Below, in pieces: positions 1 through 9,092 of a stretch of DNA of 64,000 nucleotides. Position numbers and translations under genes: made by a program. The stretch comes from Paracoccus sp. TOH (lineage in GTDB: Bacteria > Pseudomonadota > Alphaproteobacteria > Rhodobacterales > Rhodobacteraceae): the NCBI RefSeq assembly GCF_030388245.1, contig NZ_CP098361.1, forward strand, positions 1,239,001-1,303,000. Reading direction: 5' to 3'. The notes under the pieces are model-generated. The model had not been told where the DNA came from, made no database searches, and saw only the letters and a program-made list of their open reading frames with translations. How positions within the stretch are numbered: position 1 is the stretch's first letter; each line of letters begins with the position of its first letter.

Positions 1-207
1 ACCGGCGATCAACCGCCCGCCGGCGTCGATCGAGGCGCCGGCGATCAGGGCCTCGGCCACGGCCTCGGTCTCGGCATCGAAGCGGCCGGTGACGAAATCC
101 TCGAGGATGGCGGCGAGCGCCAGGTAGCCGGCCAGCAGCGCCACCCCGGTCAGCGCCGCCCCGAGCCCGATCAGCCGTGCGCGGATGGAATCGCGGGGCA
201 GGATCAA
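1..207 (-). CDS. Sensor histidine kinase, N-terminal part only (cut by window start)
   Basis: Reading the minus strand from 207, an open frame begins with a TTG whose last two bases belong to the TGA stop of the upstream response regulator (a TTGA overlap), as in co-translated RR-HK pairs. The 69 visible residues start MILPRDSIRARLIG, then a hydrophobic segment (about residues 13-33) and the start of an extracytoplasmic region. This fits the first membrane segment of a periplasm-sensing kinase of the QseC/PhoQ type. The HAMP, HisKA and ATPase domains lie outside the window, so the kinase assignment rests on operon position and the N-terminal pattern. The TTG start is inferred from the overlap. 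Confidence 0.7.
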   Translation of the reverse strand, partial: MILPRDSIRARLIGLGAALTGVALLAGYLALAAILEDFVTGRFDAETEAVAEALIAGASIDAGGRLIAG

Positions 208-866
208 GCGGCGGTCCTCAACACATAGCCCTCGCCGCGCCGGGTTTCGATCAGGCCCTCGCCGATCTTCCTGCGCAGGCGGCCGATCACCACCTCGATG
301 GACTTGAAGTCGCGGTCGGCGGCGGAATCATAAAGATGGTCGGACAGTTCGCTGCGGCTGACCACGCGGTTCTGGTGGTGGATCAGATAGGACAGGATGC
401 GCGTCTCGAACCCCGTCAGCTTCAGCGCCATGCCGTTGCGGGTGATGACGCCAAGCTGGGTGTCGAGCCGCAGCGGCCCGGCCTTGATCACCGCCTGGGC
501 ATGGCCGGCGGCGCGGCGCACCAGGGTCTGGGCGCGGATCACCACCTCCTCCAGCCGGAAGGGCTTTACCGCGTAATCGTCGGCGCCGGCGCGGAAGCCC
601 GCCACCTTGTCGGTCCAGTCGCCGCGCGCGGTCAGGATCAGCACCGGCATGGTCACGCCGCCCTCGCGCCAGCGGGTCAGCACCTCGAGCCCCGGAATGC
701 CCGGCAGGCCCAGGTCAAGCACGGCAAGGTCATAGGTCTCGGTCGCACCGAGGAACTCGCCCTGCGTGCCGTCCACGGCCAGGTCGCAGGCAAAGCCGCC
801 GTCGCGCATGGCCTGGGCGAGTTGGGCGGACAGCGTGGGATCGTCCTCGACGATCAGGCATTTCAT
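204..866 (-). CDS. OmpR/PhoP-family response regulator
   Basis: A 220-residue protein of normal length for the OmpR family. The receiver domain (about 1-115) shows the acidic pair after MKCLIVEDD, the phospho-acceptor Asp51 in AVLDLGLPG, Thr79 and Lys101 in YAVKPF. The C-terminal half is a winged-helix DNA-binding domain ending in the usual RGEGYVL motif. It should be phosphorylated by the kinase encoded just downstream and bind tandem direct repeats. The ATG at 866 overlaps the TGA of the PepSY gene (ATGA), so the three genes are probably one operon. The likely operator is the 11-bp-spaced repeat upstream of the PepSY gene. The inducing signal cannot be read from the sequence. Confidence 0.93.
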   Translation of the reverse strand: MKCLIVEDDPTLSAQLAQAMRDGGFACDLAVDGTQGEFLGATETYDLAVLDLGLPGIPGLEVLTRWREGGVTMPVLILTARGDWTDKVAGFRAGADDYAVKPFRLEEVVIRAQTLVRRAAGHAQAVIKAGPLRLDTQLGVITRNGMALKLTGFETRILSYLIHHQNRVVSRSELSDHLYDSAADRDFKSIEVVIGRLRRKIGEGLIETRRGEGYVLRTAA

Positions 867-1261
867 GGCTCGGGCCCTTTCCGGCGGGCTTCGGTCAGCC
901 CGGCACCCGCCACCTCCAGGAAATCGCCGCTATGCGCGTCCAGCCGGACCACCAGCACGTCGCGCGCCGGCGTCAGCAGCCGCAGCTGATGCACCAGCAC
1001 CACGCCGCGGTCGCGTTCCTGCGGCGTGGGCGGGACCAGGCGGGCGGCGATCAGCCGGCCCCGGAACCGCTCCTGCACGATCTGGGCGGCGCGTTTCAGC
1101 GGCAGGATGCGGTCGTCCTGCCGGCCGAGCGCCTCGAATTCCGGCTCCCATTCCTCGGCCCGGGGACCGTCGCGGTCGTGGCCGCGATCCTCGGCCCGGG
1201 CGGGCGAGGTCAGGGCCAGGACAGCCAGCAGAAGCAGGGCGGGGATGCGCGGGCGGATCAT
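863..1261 (-). CDS. PepSY-domain periplasmic protein, first gene of the two-component operon
   Basis: The ATG at 1261 gives a 132-residue protein starting MIRPRIPALLLLAVLALTS with a clear signal peptide cleaved near PARA-ED. The mature part holds one PepSY-like unit: a helix around LPLKRAAQIVQERF followed by strands containing VVLVHQLRLLT and VLVVRLDAHSGDFLEV. PepSY domains are small periplasmic modules thought to modulate partner proteins, and they are often encoded next to OmpR-type two-component systems. The stop overlaps the start of the response regulator. Residues encoded upstream of 1261 lack signal-peptide character, so the internal ATG is preferred. The role is inferred from context: a sensor accessory or a regulated envelope protein. 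Confidence 0.8.
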   Translation of the reverse strand: MIRPRIPALLLLAVLALTSPARAEDRGHDRDGPRAEEWEPEFEALGRQDDRILPLKRAAQIVQERFRGRLIAARLVPPTPQERDRGVVLVHQLRLLTPARDVLVVRLDAHSGDFLEVAGAGLTEARRKGPEP

Positions 1262-1284
1262 GGTCCCTATGTAATCGCGCAATT

Positions 1285-1302
1285 CCAAACGAAAGCCAAA
1301 CG
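1285..1302. promoter_or_regulatory. Candidate response-regulator operator: direct repeat with 11-bp period
   Basis: The heptamer CCAAACG occurs at 1285-1291 and again at 1296-1302, exactly 11 bp apart. Read on the minus strand this is CGTTTGG-N4-CGTTTGG, which resembles the GTTTA-N6-GTTTA layout of PhoP boxes. It lies in the only gap between the PepSY-RR-HK operon and the divergent gene at 1388, where an OmpR-family regulator would be expected to bind. The functional assignment is inference. Confidence 0.45.
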
Positions 1303-1353
1303 GGCCGTTGATCTTTGGTTGGTCGGCCGGAGGCTATTGATCGATTCGCATTG

Positions 1354-1369
1354 GGGGCCCTGTGGCCCC
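1354..1369 (+). promoter_or_regulatory. GC stem-loop in the leader of the 1388 gene
   Basis: GGGGCC and GGCCCC are separated by a 4-base loop and end a few bases before the Shine-Dalgarno AGGAAGGA upstream of the ATG at 1388. Such a hairpin could affect translation initiation or message stability. There is no T-run, so it is not a terminator. Functional relevance is unproven. Confidence 0.3.
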
Positions 1370-1387
1370 GATAGGAAGGAACCAGAA

Positions 1388-2296
1388 ATGAGCAGAACAT
1401 TCCCGACCTCGATCGCGCTTTCGGCCCTGCTGGCGGTGCTGGCCGCACCGGCCATGGCGCAGGACACCGCGCCCGCCCCGCAACCCCCGGCCGCCGCCGA
1501 AACGCAGGCCGGAACGCAGGCCGAGGCGCCGTTGCCCAAGGCGCTGCAGGATGCCGGCCTGACCGATGTCACCCGCAAGCGCGGCCCGCATGGCGGCACC
1601 CGGATCGAAGCCAAGCTGCCCGACGGCAGCCGGATCGGCGTCATGCTGGACGACAAGGGCCAGTTGCGCGGCCTGCGGGCCAAGGGCGAGGCGGCGCTGC
1701 CGCGGGCGCTGGTCGAGCAACTGGTGCCGCAGGCGGTGCGCGACAGCGCCGTCTATGCCGAGCTGGGCACGCTGAAGGCGGTGTTCTCGGGCCAGCGCGG
1801 CGTGATGCTGGCCGGGCAGGACGGCGATAGGAACAAGGTACGCGCCGCCTTCGCCGAGGACGGGACGTTGCTGCGCTTCGGCCGCGGCGATGACGACCGG
1901 CCGGGTTTCCGCGACCGGGATGCGCGCCACGACCGGAAGGGCGACCACCACCGCCGCCATCACCGCGACGACGACCGCGGCTGGCATCGCGAAGGCCGGG
2001 GCGAAGGCCGGGGCGAGGACCGCGGACCGGGCCGCGACCTGCCGCCACCGCCCCGCGTGGCGCCCGAGGGGCAGGCGCCCGCCGACGCGCCGCAGCGCCA
2101 GGGCGCCGTGGCCCCCGCGCAGCCGCTCGACCGCGGCGCGGTGCGCGCGGCGCTGACCGCAGCCGGCTATAGCGGGCTGGGCGAGATCACGCAGGACGGT
2201 CGGCGCATTCTCGCCCAGGCCGTCAATCCGGAAGGCGAGCCGGTTTCGCTGGAAATGAACGCCCAGGGCCGGGTGATGCGGGAAATCAACCGCTAG
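1388..2296 (+). CDS. Secreted PepSY-like protein with a His/Arg/Asp-rich linker
   Basis: The ATG at 1388 follows a strong AGGAAGGA and opens a signal peptide (MSRTFPTSIALSALLAVLAA, cleaved near AMA-QD). The 302-residue protein has a PepSY-like unit at about 45-105 (LPKALQDAGLTDV, then IEAKLPDGSRIGVML) and a second at the C-terminus (about 250-302, VRAALTAAGYSGLGEI, ending VMREINR). Between them lies a linker of about 60 residues packed with His, Arg, Asp and Gly (for example DHHRRHHRDDDRGWH). The linker could bind metal or polyanions, which is inference. The gene is divergent from the two-component operon and is its most likely target. No named family is recognised. Confidence 0.75.
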   Translation: MSRTFPTSIALSALLAVLAAPAMAQDTAPAPQPPAAAETQAGTQAEAPLPKALQDAGLTDVTRKRGPHGGTRIEAKLPDGSRIGVMLDDKGQLRGLRAKGEAALPRALVEQLVPQAVRDSAVYAELGTLKAVFSGQRGVMLAGQDGDRNKVRAAFAEDGTLLRFGRGDDDRPGFRDRDARHDRKGDHHRRHHRDDDRGWHREGRGEGRGEDRGPGRDLPPPPRVAPEGQAPADAPQRQGAVAPAQPLDRGAVRAALTAAGYSGLGEITQDGRRILAQAVNPEGEPVSLEMNAQGRVMREINR

Positions 2297-2484
2297 CGCT
2301 CGCATCGCGTGCATCGGGGCTGCCCGGCGCTTCGGCGCGGGCAGCCCTTGTCTTGTCGGCAAATCCGATCAACTCTTGGCAAGAGCCCGCCATTCGCAGC
2401 GAAAAGGCTTGCCTGATCCGCGCGGCAATGCGAAATCCGCTCGGAATTTCTGGGCGTTCGCGCCCAAAGAACAGGGGTCGGTCG

Positions 2485-4068
2485 ATGCGTCGTCGCGAAT
2501 TTGTCATCTCTGCCGGTGCCGCCATGACGGCGGTCGGCGCCCTGTCATCCTCGCTGGGGGCGGCGCTCGCGCAGGAGAGCCCGGAAACCGCGGCCCCCGA
2601 AGCCGAGGCCGAGCCGGTCGAGGTCGCGCCGCCCAAGCCCTTCGGCTTCGAGGACGTGGCGGCCATGGCCAAGGACCTGGCCTCCAAAGCCTATGAATAT
2701 CGCGATGCCGAACTGGTCGGCAGCTTCGCCAACCTGACCTATGACCAGTATCGCGGCATCCGCTTCCGCCGCGACCGTGACCCCTGGGTCGGCAGCCGCG
2801 ATTTCGCGCTGGACCTGCTGCCGCCGGGGGCGATCTTCCACGAGCCGGTGGATATCAGCCTGGTGGACGAGGGCGTGGTGATCCCGGTCCGGTTCGATCC
2901 GCACATGTTCGACTTCGATCCGGCGCAATTCCCCGACGGCGTCGATTACGAGACGCTGGGCAGCATGGGCTGGTCGGGCTTCCGCCTGCGCGCGCCGCTG
3001 AACCGCCCCGACGTGATGGACGAGATCGCGGTCTTCCAGGGCGCCAGCTATTTCCGCGCCGTGGCCCGGGGTACGCTTTACGGCCTGTCGGCGCGCGGTC
3101 TGGCCATCGGCACCGGCAGCGCCGAGGGCGAGGAATTCCCGCTGTTCCGCGGTTTTTGGATCCACAAGCCGGGGGAGCAGGACCGCTCGGTGCTGATCCA
3201 TGCGCTGCTGGACAGCGAATCCGTCTCGGGCGCCTTCGAGTTCCGCATCACCCCCGGCGCCGAAACCGTGTTCGACACCCGTGTGGCGCTGTTCCCGCGC
3301 ACCGACATGGGCAATGCCGGCATCGCGCCGCTGACCTCGATGTACTGGTTCGGGCCCACCGACCGCTCGCGCGTGGACGATTACCGGCCGGCCGTGCATG
3401 ACAGCGACGGGCTACAGATGCTGACCGGCGACGAACAGCGGCTGTGGCGGGTGTTGTCGGGGCATAGCGCCTTGCAGATCTCGGCCTTCATGGACAACAA
3501 TCCGCTGGGCTTCGGCCTGGCGCAGCGGGCGCGGGACTTCGAATCCTACAAGGATGCCGAGGCGCGCTATGAAAAGCGGCCCTCGGCCTGGATCGCGCCG
3601 CAGGGCGAATGGGGCAAGGGTACCGTCACCCTGGTCGAGATCCCGGTCGAGAACGAGTTCAACGACAATATCGTTTCGTACTGGCAACCGGGCGACCGGT
3701 TGGTGGCGGGCAATCGCTACGATTACAGCTACATTCTGACCTTTGCCGCCGAAGTGCCCGACAGCGCGCCGATTTCCCGCGTGGTCGAGACCATGTCCGG
3801 CAAGGCGGTCAACAATGCCACCGGCCGCACCTATGTGGTCGATTTCGACCTTGGCCTGTTCGGGGCCGAGAATCCGGTGCCGCAGATCCGCGCCTCGGCC
3901 GGGCGGATCGGGCACAGCTACCTGCTGCGCCTGCCCGAGCAGCGGCGGATGCGGCTGGCTTTCGAATACCTGCCCGAGGGCGCCAAGCTCGCCGATCTCT
4001 CGGCGGTGCTGAACGGGCCGGAGGGTCCGCTGAGCGAGACCTGGATCGCCCGTTGGACGCGCGAGTGA
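2485..4068 (+). CDS. opgG: Periplasmic glucan biosynthesis protein OpgG/OpgD type
   Basis: A 527-residue protein of the MdoG/OpgG family, which acts in the periplasm on the linear beta-glucan backbone of osmoregulated periplasmic glucans. The N-terminus MRRREFVISAG plus a hydrophobic stretch ending ALA-QE is a twin-arginine signal. In Escherichia coli it is OpgD rather than OpgG that has a Tat signal, so the G/D choice is uncertain. Family-like stretches include YDQYRGIRFR near residue 85 and a beta-sandwich C-terminal half. The ATG at 2485 is chosen because it starts the signal peptide; the frame is open further upstream. The stop overlaps the GTG of opgH, placing both in one operon. Confidence 0.92.
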   Translation: MRRREFVISAGAAMTAVGALSSSLGAALAQESPETAAPEAEAEPVEVAPPKPFGFEDVAAMAKDLASKAYEYRDAELVGSFANLTYDQYRGIRFRRDRDPWVGSRDFALDLLPPGAIFHEPVDISLVDEGVVIPVRFDPHMFDFDPAQFPDGVDYETLGSMGWSGFRLRAPLNRPDVMDEIAVFQGASYFRAVARGTLYGLSARGLAIGTGSAEGEEFPLFRGFWIHKPGEQDRSVLIHALLDSESVSGAFEFRITPGAETVFDTRVALFPRTDMGNAGIAPLTSMYWFGPTDRSRVDDYRPAVHDSDGLQMLTGDEQRLWRVLSGHSALQISAFMDNNPLGFGLAQRARDFESYKDAEARYEKRPSAWIAPQGEWGKGTVTLVEIPVENEFNDNIVSYWQPGDRLVAGNRYDYSYILTFAAEVPDSAPISRVVETMSGKAVNNATGRTYVVDFDLGLFGAENPVPQIRASAGRIGHSYLLRLPEQRRMRLAFEYLPEGAKLADLSAVLNGPEGPLSETWIARWTRE

Positions 4069-6239
4069 GTGACGTGACCGACATCCGCAGCCAGCCGGGC
4101 GCGCGCCCGGCGAGCCGGGCCGAGTCCCTGCCGCTTTCCGCCGACGAGGAATGGGAGGCGTTGGACCTGCCCCGGGCCGAGGCGCCGGCGACGCCGCCCG
4201 AGGCGCCGCTGGACATGCCCGAGCAGGATTTTCGCGCCCGGCCGCCGATGGGGCCGGACAGCGGCTGGCCCTCGATCGGCACCATCGCCGCGCGGCTGGT
4301 GGCCTTCGGCGGCGCGGCGGCGATCGGCTGGTTCGGCTGGAAGCAGATGGTGCTGGCTTTCGGCACCAGCATGACCTTCCTGCAATCGGTGCTGCTGGTG
4401 CTGTTCGCGCTGACCTTTAGCTGGGTCGGCTTTTCCTTCGCCTCGATGGTCTCGGGGCTGTTCGCGCGGCGGCTGCGCACCCCGACCGGGCCGAACGCCG
4501 CCCGCATCGCGGTGATCATGCCGGTCTACAACGAGGATGCCGCCACGACCACCGGCCTGCTGGCGGCGCTGGCGCGCGACCTCTATCGCGTCGGCCTGGG
4601 CGACCGGGCCGAGATCTTCGTGCTGTCCGACAGCCGCGAGCCGGGTGCCGTGCTTGAGGAAATGGCGGCGATCAGCCGGTTGCGCGACATTTCCCCGGTG
4701 CCGGTCTGGTATCGGCGCCGCCGCAGCAACAAGGGCCGCAAGGCCGGAAACGTCGCGGATTTCGTCACCCGCTGGGGCGGCCGCTACGAGCAGATGGTGG
4801 TGCTGGATGCCGACAGCGTGGTCGGCGCCGCGACCATCAAGGCGCTGTCGGCGCGGATGAATGCCGACCCGGCCATCGGGTTGATCCAGACCATGCCGAT
4901 GCTGGTCGGCGGCCAGACCATCTTCGCCCGGCTGACGCAATTCGCCGGCCGCATCTACGGCCCCGCCATCGCCCGCGGCGTCGCCGCCTGGTCGGGCAAC
5001 AGCGGCAATTTCTGGGGCCATAACGCGATGATCCGCGTCAGCGCCTTCGCGCAATGCTGCGGCCTGCCGGAGCTGTCGGGCAAGCCGCCCTTCGGCGGCA
5101 CCGTCCTGAGCCACGACTTCGTCGAGGCCGCGCTGTTGCGCCGGGCCGGCTGGAAGGTGCGGCTGGACCACGATCTGCGCCAGAGCTTCGAGGGCTGCCC
5201 GCCGACGCTGCTGGACATGGCCGTGCGCGAGCGCCGCTGGGCGCAGGGCAACCTGCAGCACGCGCGGTTGATCTTCTCGCGCGGCTTCGCCTGGATCAGC
5301 CGGGTGCATTTCGTCATCGGCATCCTGGGCTTCCTGATGTCGCCGATCTGGCTGGCGATGATCCTGGTCGGGCTGGCGCTGTCGGCCAATGTGCTGCTGT
5401 CGCGGCCGGATTATTTCCCGCAGACCTACCAGCTGTTCCCGACCTGGCCGACCTTCGACCCGGTGCGGATGCTGTGGCTGTTCGTCGCAGCGATGTCCTT
5501 CCTGCTGGTGCCGAAATTCATCGCCATCTTCCGCGCCTGGCTGCGGCCGCTGGCGCGCAATTCCGGCGGCAACGTGCGGCTTCTGGCCTCGGCCATGTTC
5601 GAGATCGTGCTTTCGGCCCTGATCGCGCCGGTGCAGATGCTGATCCAGACCCGGCAGATCTTCGAGATCCTGCGCGGCCGCGATTCCGGCTGGGAGGCCC
5701 AGGTCCGCGCCGGCCAGATGCCGCCCTGGGGCGTGGTGCTGCGCCGCCATGCCATCCATGTCGTCACCGGCACGGCGACGCTTTTGGTGCTGGCCTTCCT
5801 GGCGCCCTGGCAGCTGGTCTGGCTGTCGCCGATCCTGGCCGGGCTGATCCTGTCGCCGCTGACCTCGCGCTGGTCGGCAAGCCCGGTCTTCGGCCGCTGG
5901 GCCCGCCGCCAGGGCCTGCTGGTCACCCCCGAGGAGCGCGACCCGCCCGAGGTGCTGACCGCCGCCAATGCGCTGGACTTCCGCGTCGCCGGCACCTTGC
6001 CGCGCGAAGGGCTGGCGCTGCTGGGCCGCGACCCGGCGCTGCGCGCCCGCGTCGCGGCGTTGCTGCCCGCAACCTCGCAGGCCCCGGCTTCCGAGCGGCT
6101 GGATGCCATCTCGGCCGAGGCCAAGATCGGCCACGCCGCCTCGCGCCAGCAGGCGCTGAGCTTCCTGAACCCGGCCGAGAAGCTGGCGCTGATCGAGAAC
6201 CGGGCCCTGATCGAAGCCTTCGCGAAGCTGCCGCAATGA
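4065..6239 (+). CDS. opgH: Glucan glucosyltransferase OpgH
   Basis: A 724-residue inner-membrane family 2 glycosyltransferase that polymerises UDP-glucose into periplasmic glucan chains and exports them. Visible are N-terminal membrane segments, the catalytic domain beginning AVIMPVYNEDA, the metal-binding VVLDADSVVG, and the processive-enzyme motif ERRWAQGNLQH. Several further membrane spans follow. The start is a GTG at 4065 overlapping the opgG TGA; a second GTG at 4074 is possible. The gene stop overlaps the opgC ATG. Its length is somewhat below that of E. coli OpgH (847), mainly because of a shorter N-terminal cytoplasmic region. Confidence 0.93.
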   Translation: MSDVTDIRSQPGARPASRAESLPLSADEEWEALDLPRAEAPATPPEAPLDMPEQDFRARPPMGPDSGWPSIGTIAARLVAFGGAAAIGWFGWKQMVLAFGTSMTFLQSVLLVLFALTFSWVGFSFASMVSGLFARRLRTPTGPNAARIAVIMPVYNEDAATTTGLLAALARDLYRVGLGDRAEIFVLSDSREPGAVLEEMAAISRLRDISPVPVWYRRRRSNKGRKAGNVADFVTRWGGRYEQMVVLDADSVVGAATIKALSARMNADPAIGLIQTMPMLVGGQTIFARLTQFAGRIYGPAIARGVAAWSGNSGNFWGHNAMIRVSAFAQCCGLPELSGKPPFGGTVLSHDFVEAALLRRAGWKVRLDHDLRQSFEGCPPTLLDMAVRERRWAQGNLQHARLIFSRGFAWISRVHFVIGILGFLMSPIWLAMILVGLALSANVLLSRPDYFPQTYQLFPTWPTFDPVRMLWLFVAAMSFLLVPKFIAIFRAWLRPLARNSGGNVRLLASAMFEIVLSALIAPVQMLIQTRQIFEILRGRDSGWEAQVRAGQMPPWGVVLRRHAIHVVTGTATLLVLAFLAPWQLVWLSPILAGLILSPLTSRWSASPVFGRWARRQGLLVTPEERDPPEVLTAANALDFRVAGTLPREGLALLGRDPALRARVAALLPATSQAPASERLDAISAEAKIGHAASRQQALSFLNPAEKLALIENRALIEAFAKLPQ

Positions 6240-7372
6240 AACGGATCGTCGCTCTGGACATGCTGCGCGGCTATGCGCTGGTCTGCATCATGCTGGACCA
6301 CATGCCGATCGGCCTGTTGCGCAACCTGACGCTGACCAATTTCGCCGTCTTCGACGCGGCCGAGCTGTTCGTGCTGCTGTCGGGCTTCCTGGTCGGCATG
6401 GTCTGGGTCAAGGTCGAGGCGCGCCAGGGCCGCCGCACCGCGCAGTTGCGCTTCCTGCGCCGCGCGGCGCAGGTCTGGCTGGCGCTGATCGCGGGGGCGA
6501 TCCTGCTGGCGCTGTTCTCGGCGCTGCTGTTCAAGCTGCACATGAATCACACCGCGGTCTGGTTCCAATATGCGCGCTGGATCCTCGAACATCCCATCGG
6601 CTATGTCGCCACCGTGGCGCTGATGTGGATGCAGCCGAACCTGCTGGACGTGCTGGCGCTTTACGTGCTGCTGATCGCCACCGTGCCGCTGACCGTGCCC
6701 TTCCTGCTGCGCATGCCCTGGATCGCCCTGGCGGTGTCGGTGGCGATCTGGTGGTTCGCCGCCCCGCTGAACGCAATGATCCCGAACCAGCGGCCCGGGC
6801 CGGGCCTGCTGTTCAACCCCTTCGGCTGGCAACTGCTGTTCTTCTCGGGCGTGGCGATGGGGGCGTTCCGCGACCGCCTGATGCCGGTCCTGCAGCGCCA
6901 TGGCCGGCTGCTGACCGCGGTCTCGGCGGCGGTGCTGCTGTTCAGCCTGACCGTCGTGCTGAGCTGGAAGATCGGCGCGCCGGCCAAGCCCTTGACCGAT
7001 GCCCTGCGCCAGATCACCGGCGGCATCGACAAGTGGTCGCTGGATTTCGTCCGCTTCGCCGCCATCCTGGCCGCCAGCTGGATCGTGGCGGTGCCGCTGG
7101 CCCGGCCCTTTGCCTGGATGGCGGGAACCCGGCCGGGCGAGGCGCTGGCCGAGATCGGCCGCGGCGGGCTTTTCTCGTTCATCGTCTGCGTGATGCTGTC
7201 GATCTGGGGCGATGCGCTGGACATGACGGTGGCCAAGGGCGGCGCGGCCTGGTTCTGGCTGCGGCTGGCCATCGACCTGTGGCTGATCGTGGCTTTCTGG
7301 GCGATTGCCGCGCTGTGGATGCGGCGCGAAAGCTGGTTGCCGCAGCTGCGCGCGCGACTTCGGTTGGATTGA
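6236..7372 (+). CDS. opgC: OpgC-type membrane acyltransferase (glucan substitution)
   Basis: A 378-residue polytopic protein with about ten membrane spans, beginning MKRIVALDMLRGYALVCIML. This start and the DAAELFVLLSGFLVGMVW segment are typical of the OpgC family, which transfers succinyl or other acyl groups from the cytoplasm onto periplasmic glucans. The ATG overlaps the opgH TGA (ATGA). In Rhodobacter sphaeroides an OpgC closes the opgGIHDC operon; here the operon is shorter and opgC directly follows opgH. The expected role is to add negative charge to the glucan; the actual substituent cannot be told from sequence. Confidence 0.88.
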   Translation: MKRIVALDMLRGYALVCIMLDHMPIGLLRNLTLTNFAVFDAAELFVLLSGFLVGMVWVKVEARQGRRTAQLRFLRRAAQVWLALIAGAILLALFSALLFKLHMNHTAVWFQYARWILEHPIGYVATVALMWMQPNLLDVLALYVLLIATVPLTVPFLLRMPWIALAVSVAIWWFAAPLNAMIPNQRPGPGLLFNPFGWQLLFFSGVAMGAFRDRLMPVLQRHGRLLTAVSAAVLLFSLTVVLSWKIGAPAKPLTDALRQITGGIDKWSLDFVRFAAILAASWIVAVPLARPFAWMAGTRPGEALAEIGRGGLFSFIVCVMLSIWGDALDMTVAKGGAAWFWLRLAIDLWLIVAFWAIAALWMRRESWLPQLRARLRLD

Positions 7373-7374
7373 CG

Positions 7375-7412
7375 CGTGACCCGTCGCCGCTCAATTTGGC
7401 GCGCAGGTCACG
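7375..7412 (+). promoter_or_regulatory. Long-range inverted repeat in the fhs leader
   Basis: CGTGACC at 7375-7381 is perfectly complementary to GGTCACG at 7406-7412, which abuts the fhs Shine-Dalgarno GGAGGGA. The 24-base interior has weaker pairing (GCC/GGC). It may be a simple leader hairpin or an operator. No known riboswitch was recognised. Confidence 0.3.
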
Positions 7413-7421
7413 GAGGGACAG

Positions 7422-9089
7422 ATGAAATCGGATATCGAGATCGCCCGAGCGGCGCAGAAACAGCCCATCGGCCGGATCGCCGCCCGCCTCGGTCTGACCG
7501 AGGGCGACATCCTGCCCTATGGACATGACAAGGCCAAGATCAGCCATGCCTGCATCCGCGGCCTGGCAGAGCGGCCGCAGGGCCGTCTGGTCCTGGTCAC
7601 CGCCATCAACCCGACCCCGGCCGGCGAGGGCAAGACCACCACCACCGTCGGCCTGGGCGACGCGCTGAACCGCATCGGCAAGCGCGCCACCATCTGCATC
7701 CGCGAGGCCAGCCTGGGGCCGAATTTCGGCATGAAGGGCGGCGCTGCCGGCGGCGGCTATGCGCAGATCGTGCCGATGGAGGAGATGAACCTGCACTTCA
7801 CCGGCGATTTCCACGCCATCACCAGCGCCCACAACCTGCTGTCGGCGATGATCGACAACCACATCTATTGGGGGAACCCGCTGCGCATCGACCCGCGCCG
7901 GATCACCTGGCGCCGGGTCATGGACATGAACGACCGGGTGCTGCGGCAGATGGTGATCGCGCTTGGCGGTCCGGCGAACGGCTATCCGCGCGAGACCGGC
8001 TTCGACATCACCGTCGCCTCCGAGGTGATGGCGATCCTGTGCCTGGCCTCGGACCTGGCCGATCTGCAGGAGCGTCTGGGCCGGATCGTCGTCGGCCACA
8101 CCATCGACCGCCAGCCGATCACGGCGCGCGACCTGGGCGCGGACGGGGCGATGACGGTCCTGCTGCGCGATGCGCTGCAGCCCAATCTGGTGCAGACGCT
8201 GGAGAACAACCCGGCTTTCGTGCATGGCGGACCCTTCGCCAATATCGCCCATGGCTGCAATTCGGTCATGGCGACGCGCACGGCGCTGGCGCTGTCGGAT
8301 TACGTCGTGACCGAGGCCGGTTTCGGCGCCGACCTGGGGGCCGAGAAATTCCTGGACATCAAGTGCCGCCTGGCCGGGCTGCAGCCCGACGCGACGGTGC
8401 TGGTCGCCACGGTCCGGGCGCTGAAGATGAATGGTGGCGTGGCGCGGACCGATTTGGGGACCGAGAATGTCGCGGCGCTGCGGGCCGGCTGCGCCAATCT
8501 GGGCCGCCATATCGAAAATCTGCGCCGCTACGGCCTGCCGGTGGTGGTGGCGATCAACCATTTCTCCAGCGATACCGAGGCCGAGGTGGCCGCGTTGACC
8601 GAATATTGCCGCGCGCACGGGGTTCAGGCGGTGCTGTGCCGGCACTGGGCCGAGGGCGGCGCCGGCGCCGAGGATCTGGCCCGCGCCGTGGTGGCGCTGG
8701 TCGAGCAGGGCGGGAATTTCACGCCGCTCTATCCCGACGACATGCCGCTGCGGCAGAAAATCGAGACGGTCTGCAAGCGCATCTACCGCGCCGAGGAGGT
8801 CGAATTCCTGCCGCATATCATCGAGCGGCTGGACGAATGGCAGGCCGCCGGCCACGGCCATCTGCCGGTCTGCATGGCCAAGACGCAATATTCCTTTTCC
8901 GCCGATCCGACGGCGCTTGGCGCACCCGAAGGCTTCACCATCCCGGTGCGCGAGGTGCGGCTTTCGGCCGGGGCCGGCTTCGTGGTGGCGATCTGCGGCG
9001 ACATCATGACCATGCCGGGCCTGCCGCGCAACCCGGCGGCGCTGCGCATCGGGCTGGACGGCCAGGGCGACGTGCAGGGCCTGTTCTGA
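7422..9089 (+). CDS. fhs: Formate--tetrahydrofolate ligase
   Basis: A 555-residue enzyme that makes 10-formyl-THF from formate, ATP and THF in cytosolic one-carbon metabolism. Length and start ([16 protein letters not shown]) match the family. The nucleotide-binding loop [18 protein letters not shown] lies at about residues 65-82, followed by [18 protein letters not shown]. The C-terminus contains [17 protein letters not shown] and the metal-site region DIMTMPGLP. The start ATG follows GGAGGGA at a good distance. The gene is followed after 3 bp by nadD and may be co-transcribed with it. In Paracoccus-like organisms the enzyme would assimilate formate or balance folate pools. Confidence 0.97.
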   Translation: MKSDIEIARAAQKQPIGRIAARLGLTEGDILPYGHDKAKISHACIRGLAERPQGRLVLVTAINPTPAGEGKTTTTVGLGDALNRIGKRATICIREASLGPNFGMKGGAAGGGYAQIVPMEEMNLHFTGDFHAITSAHNLLSAMIDNHIYWGNPLRIDPRRITWRRVMDMNDRVLRQMVIALGGPANGYPRETGFDITVASEVMAILCLASDLADLQERLGRIVVGHTIDRQPITARDLGADGAMTVLLRDALQPNLVQTLENNPAFVHGGPFANIAHGCNSVMATRTALALSDYVVTEAGFGADLGAEKFLDIKCRLAGLQPDATVLVATVRALKMNGGVARTDLGTENVAALRAGCANLGRHIENLRRYGLPVVVAINHFSSDTEAEVAALTEYCRAHGVQAVLCRHWAEGGAGAEDLARAVVALVEQGGNFTPLYPDDMPLRQKIETVCKRIYRAEEVEFLPHIIERLDEWQAAGHGHLPVCMAKTQYSFSADPTALGAPEGFTIPVREVRLSAGAGFVVAICGDIMTMPGLPRNPAALRIGLDGQGDVQGLF

Positions 9090-9092
9090 CGC

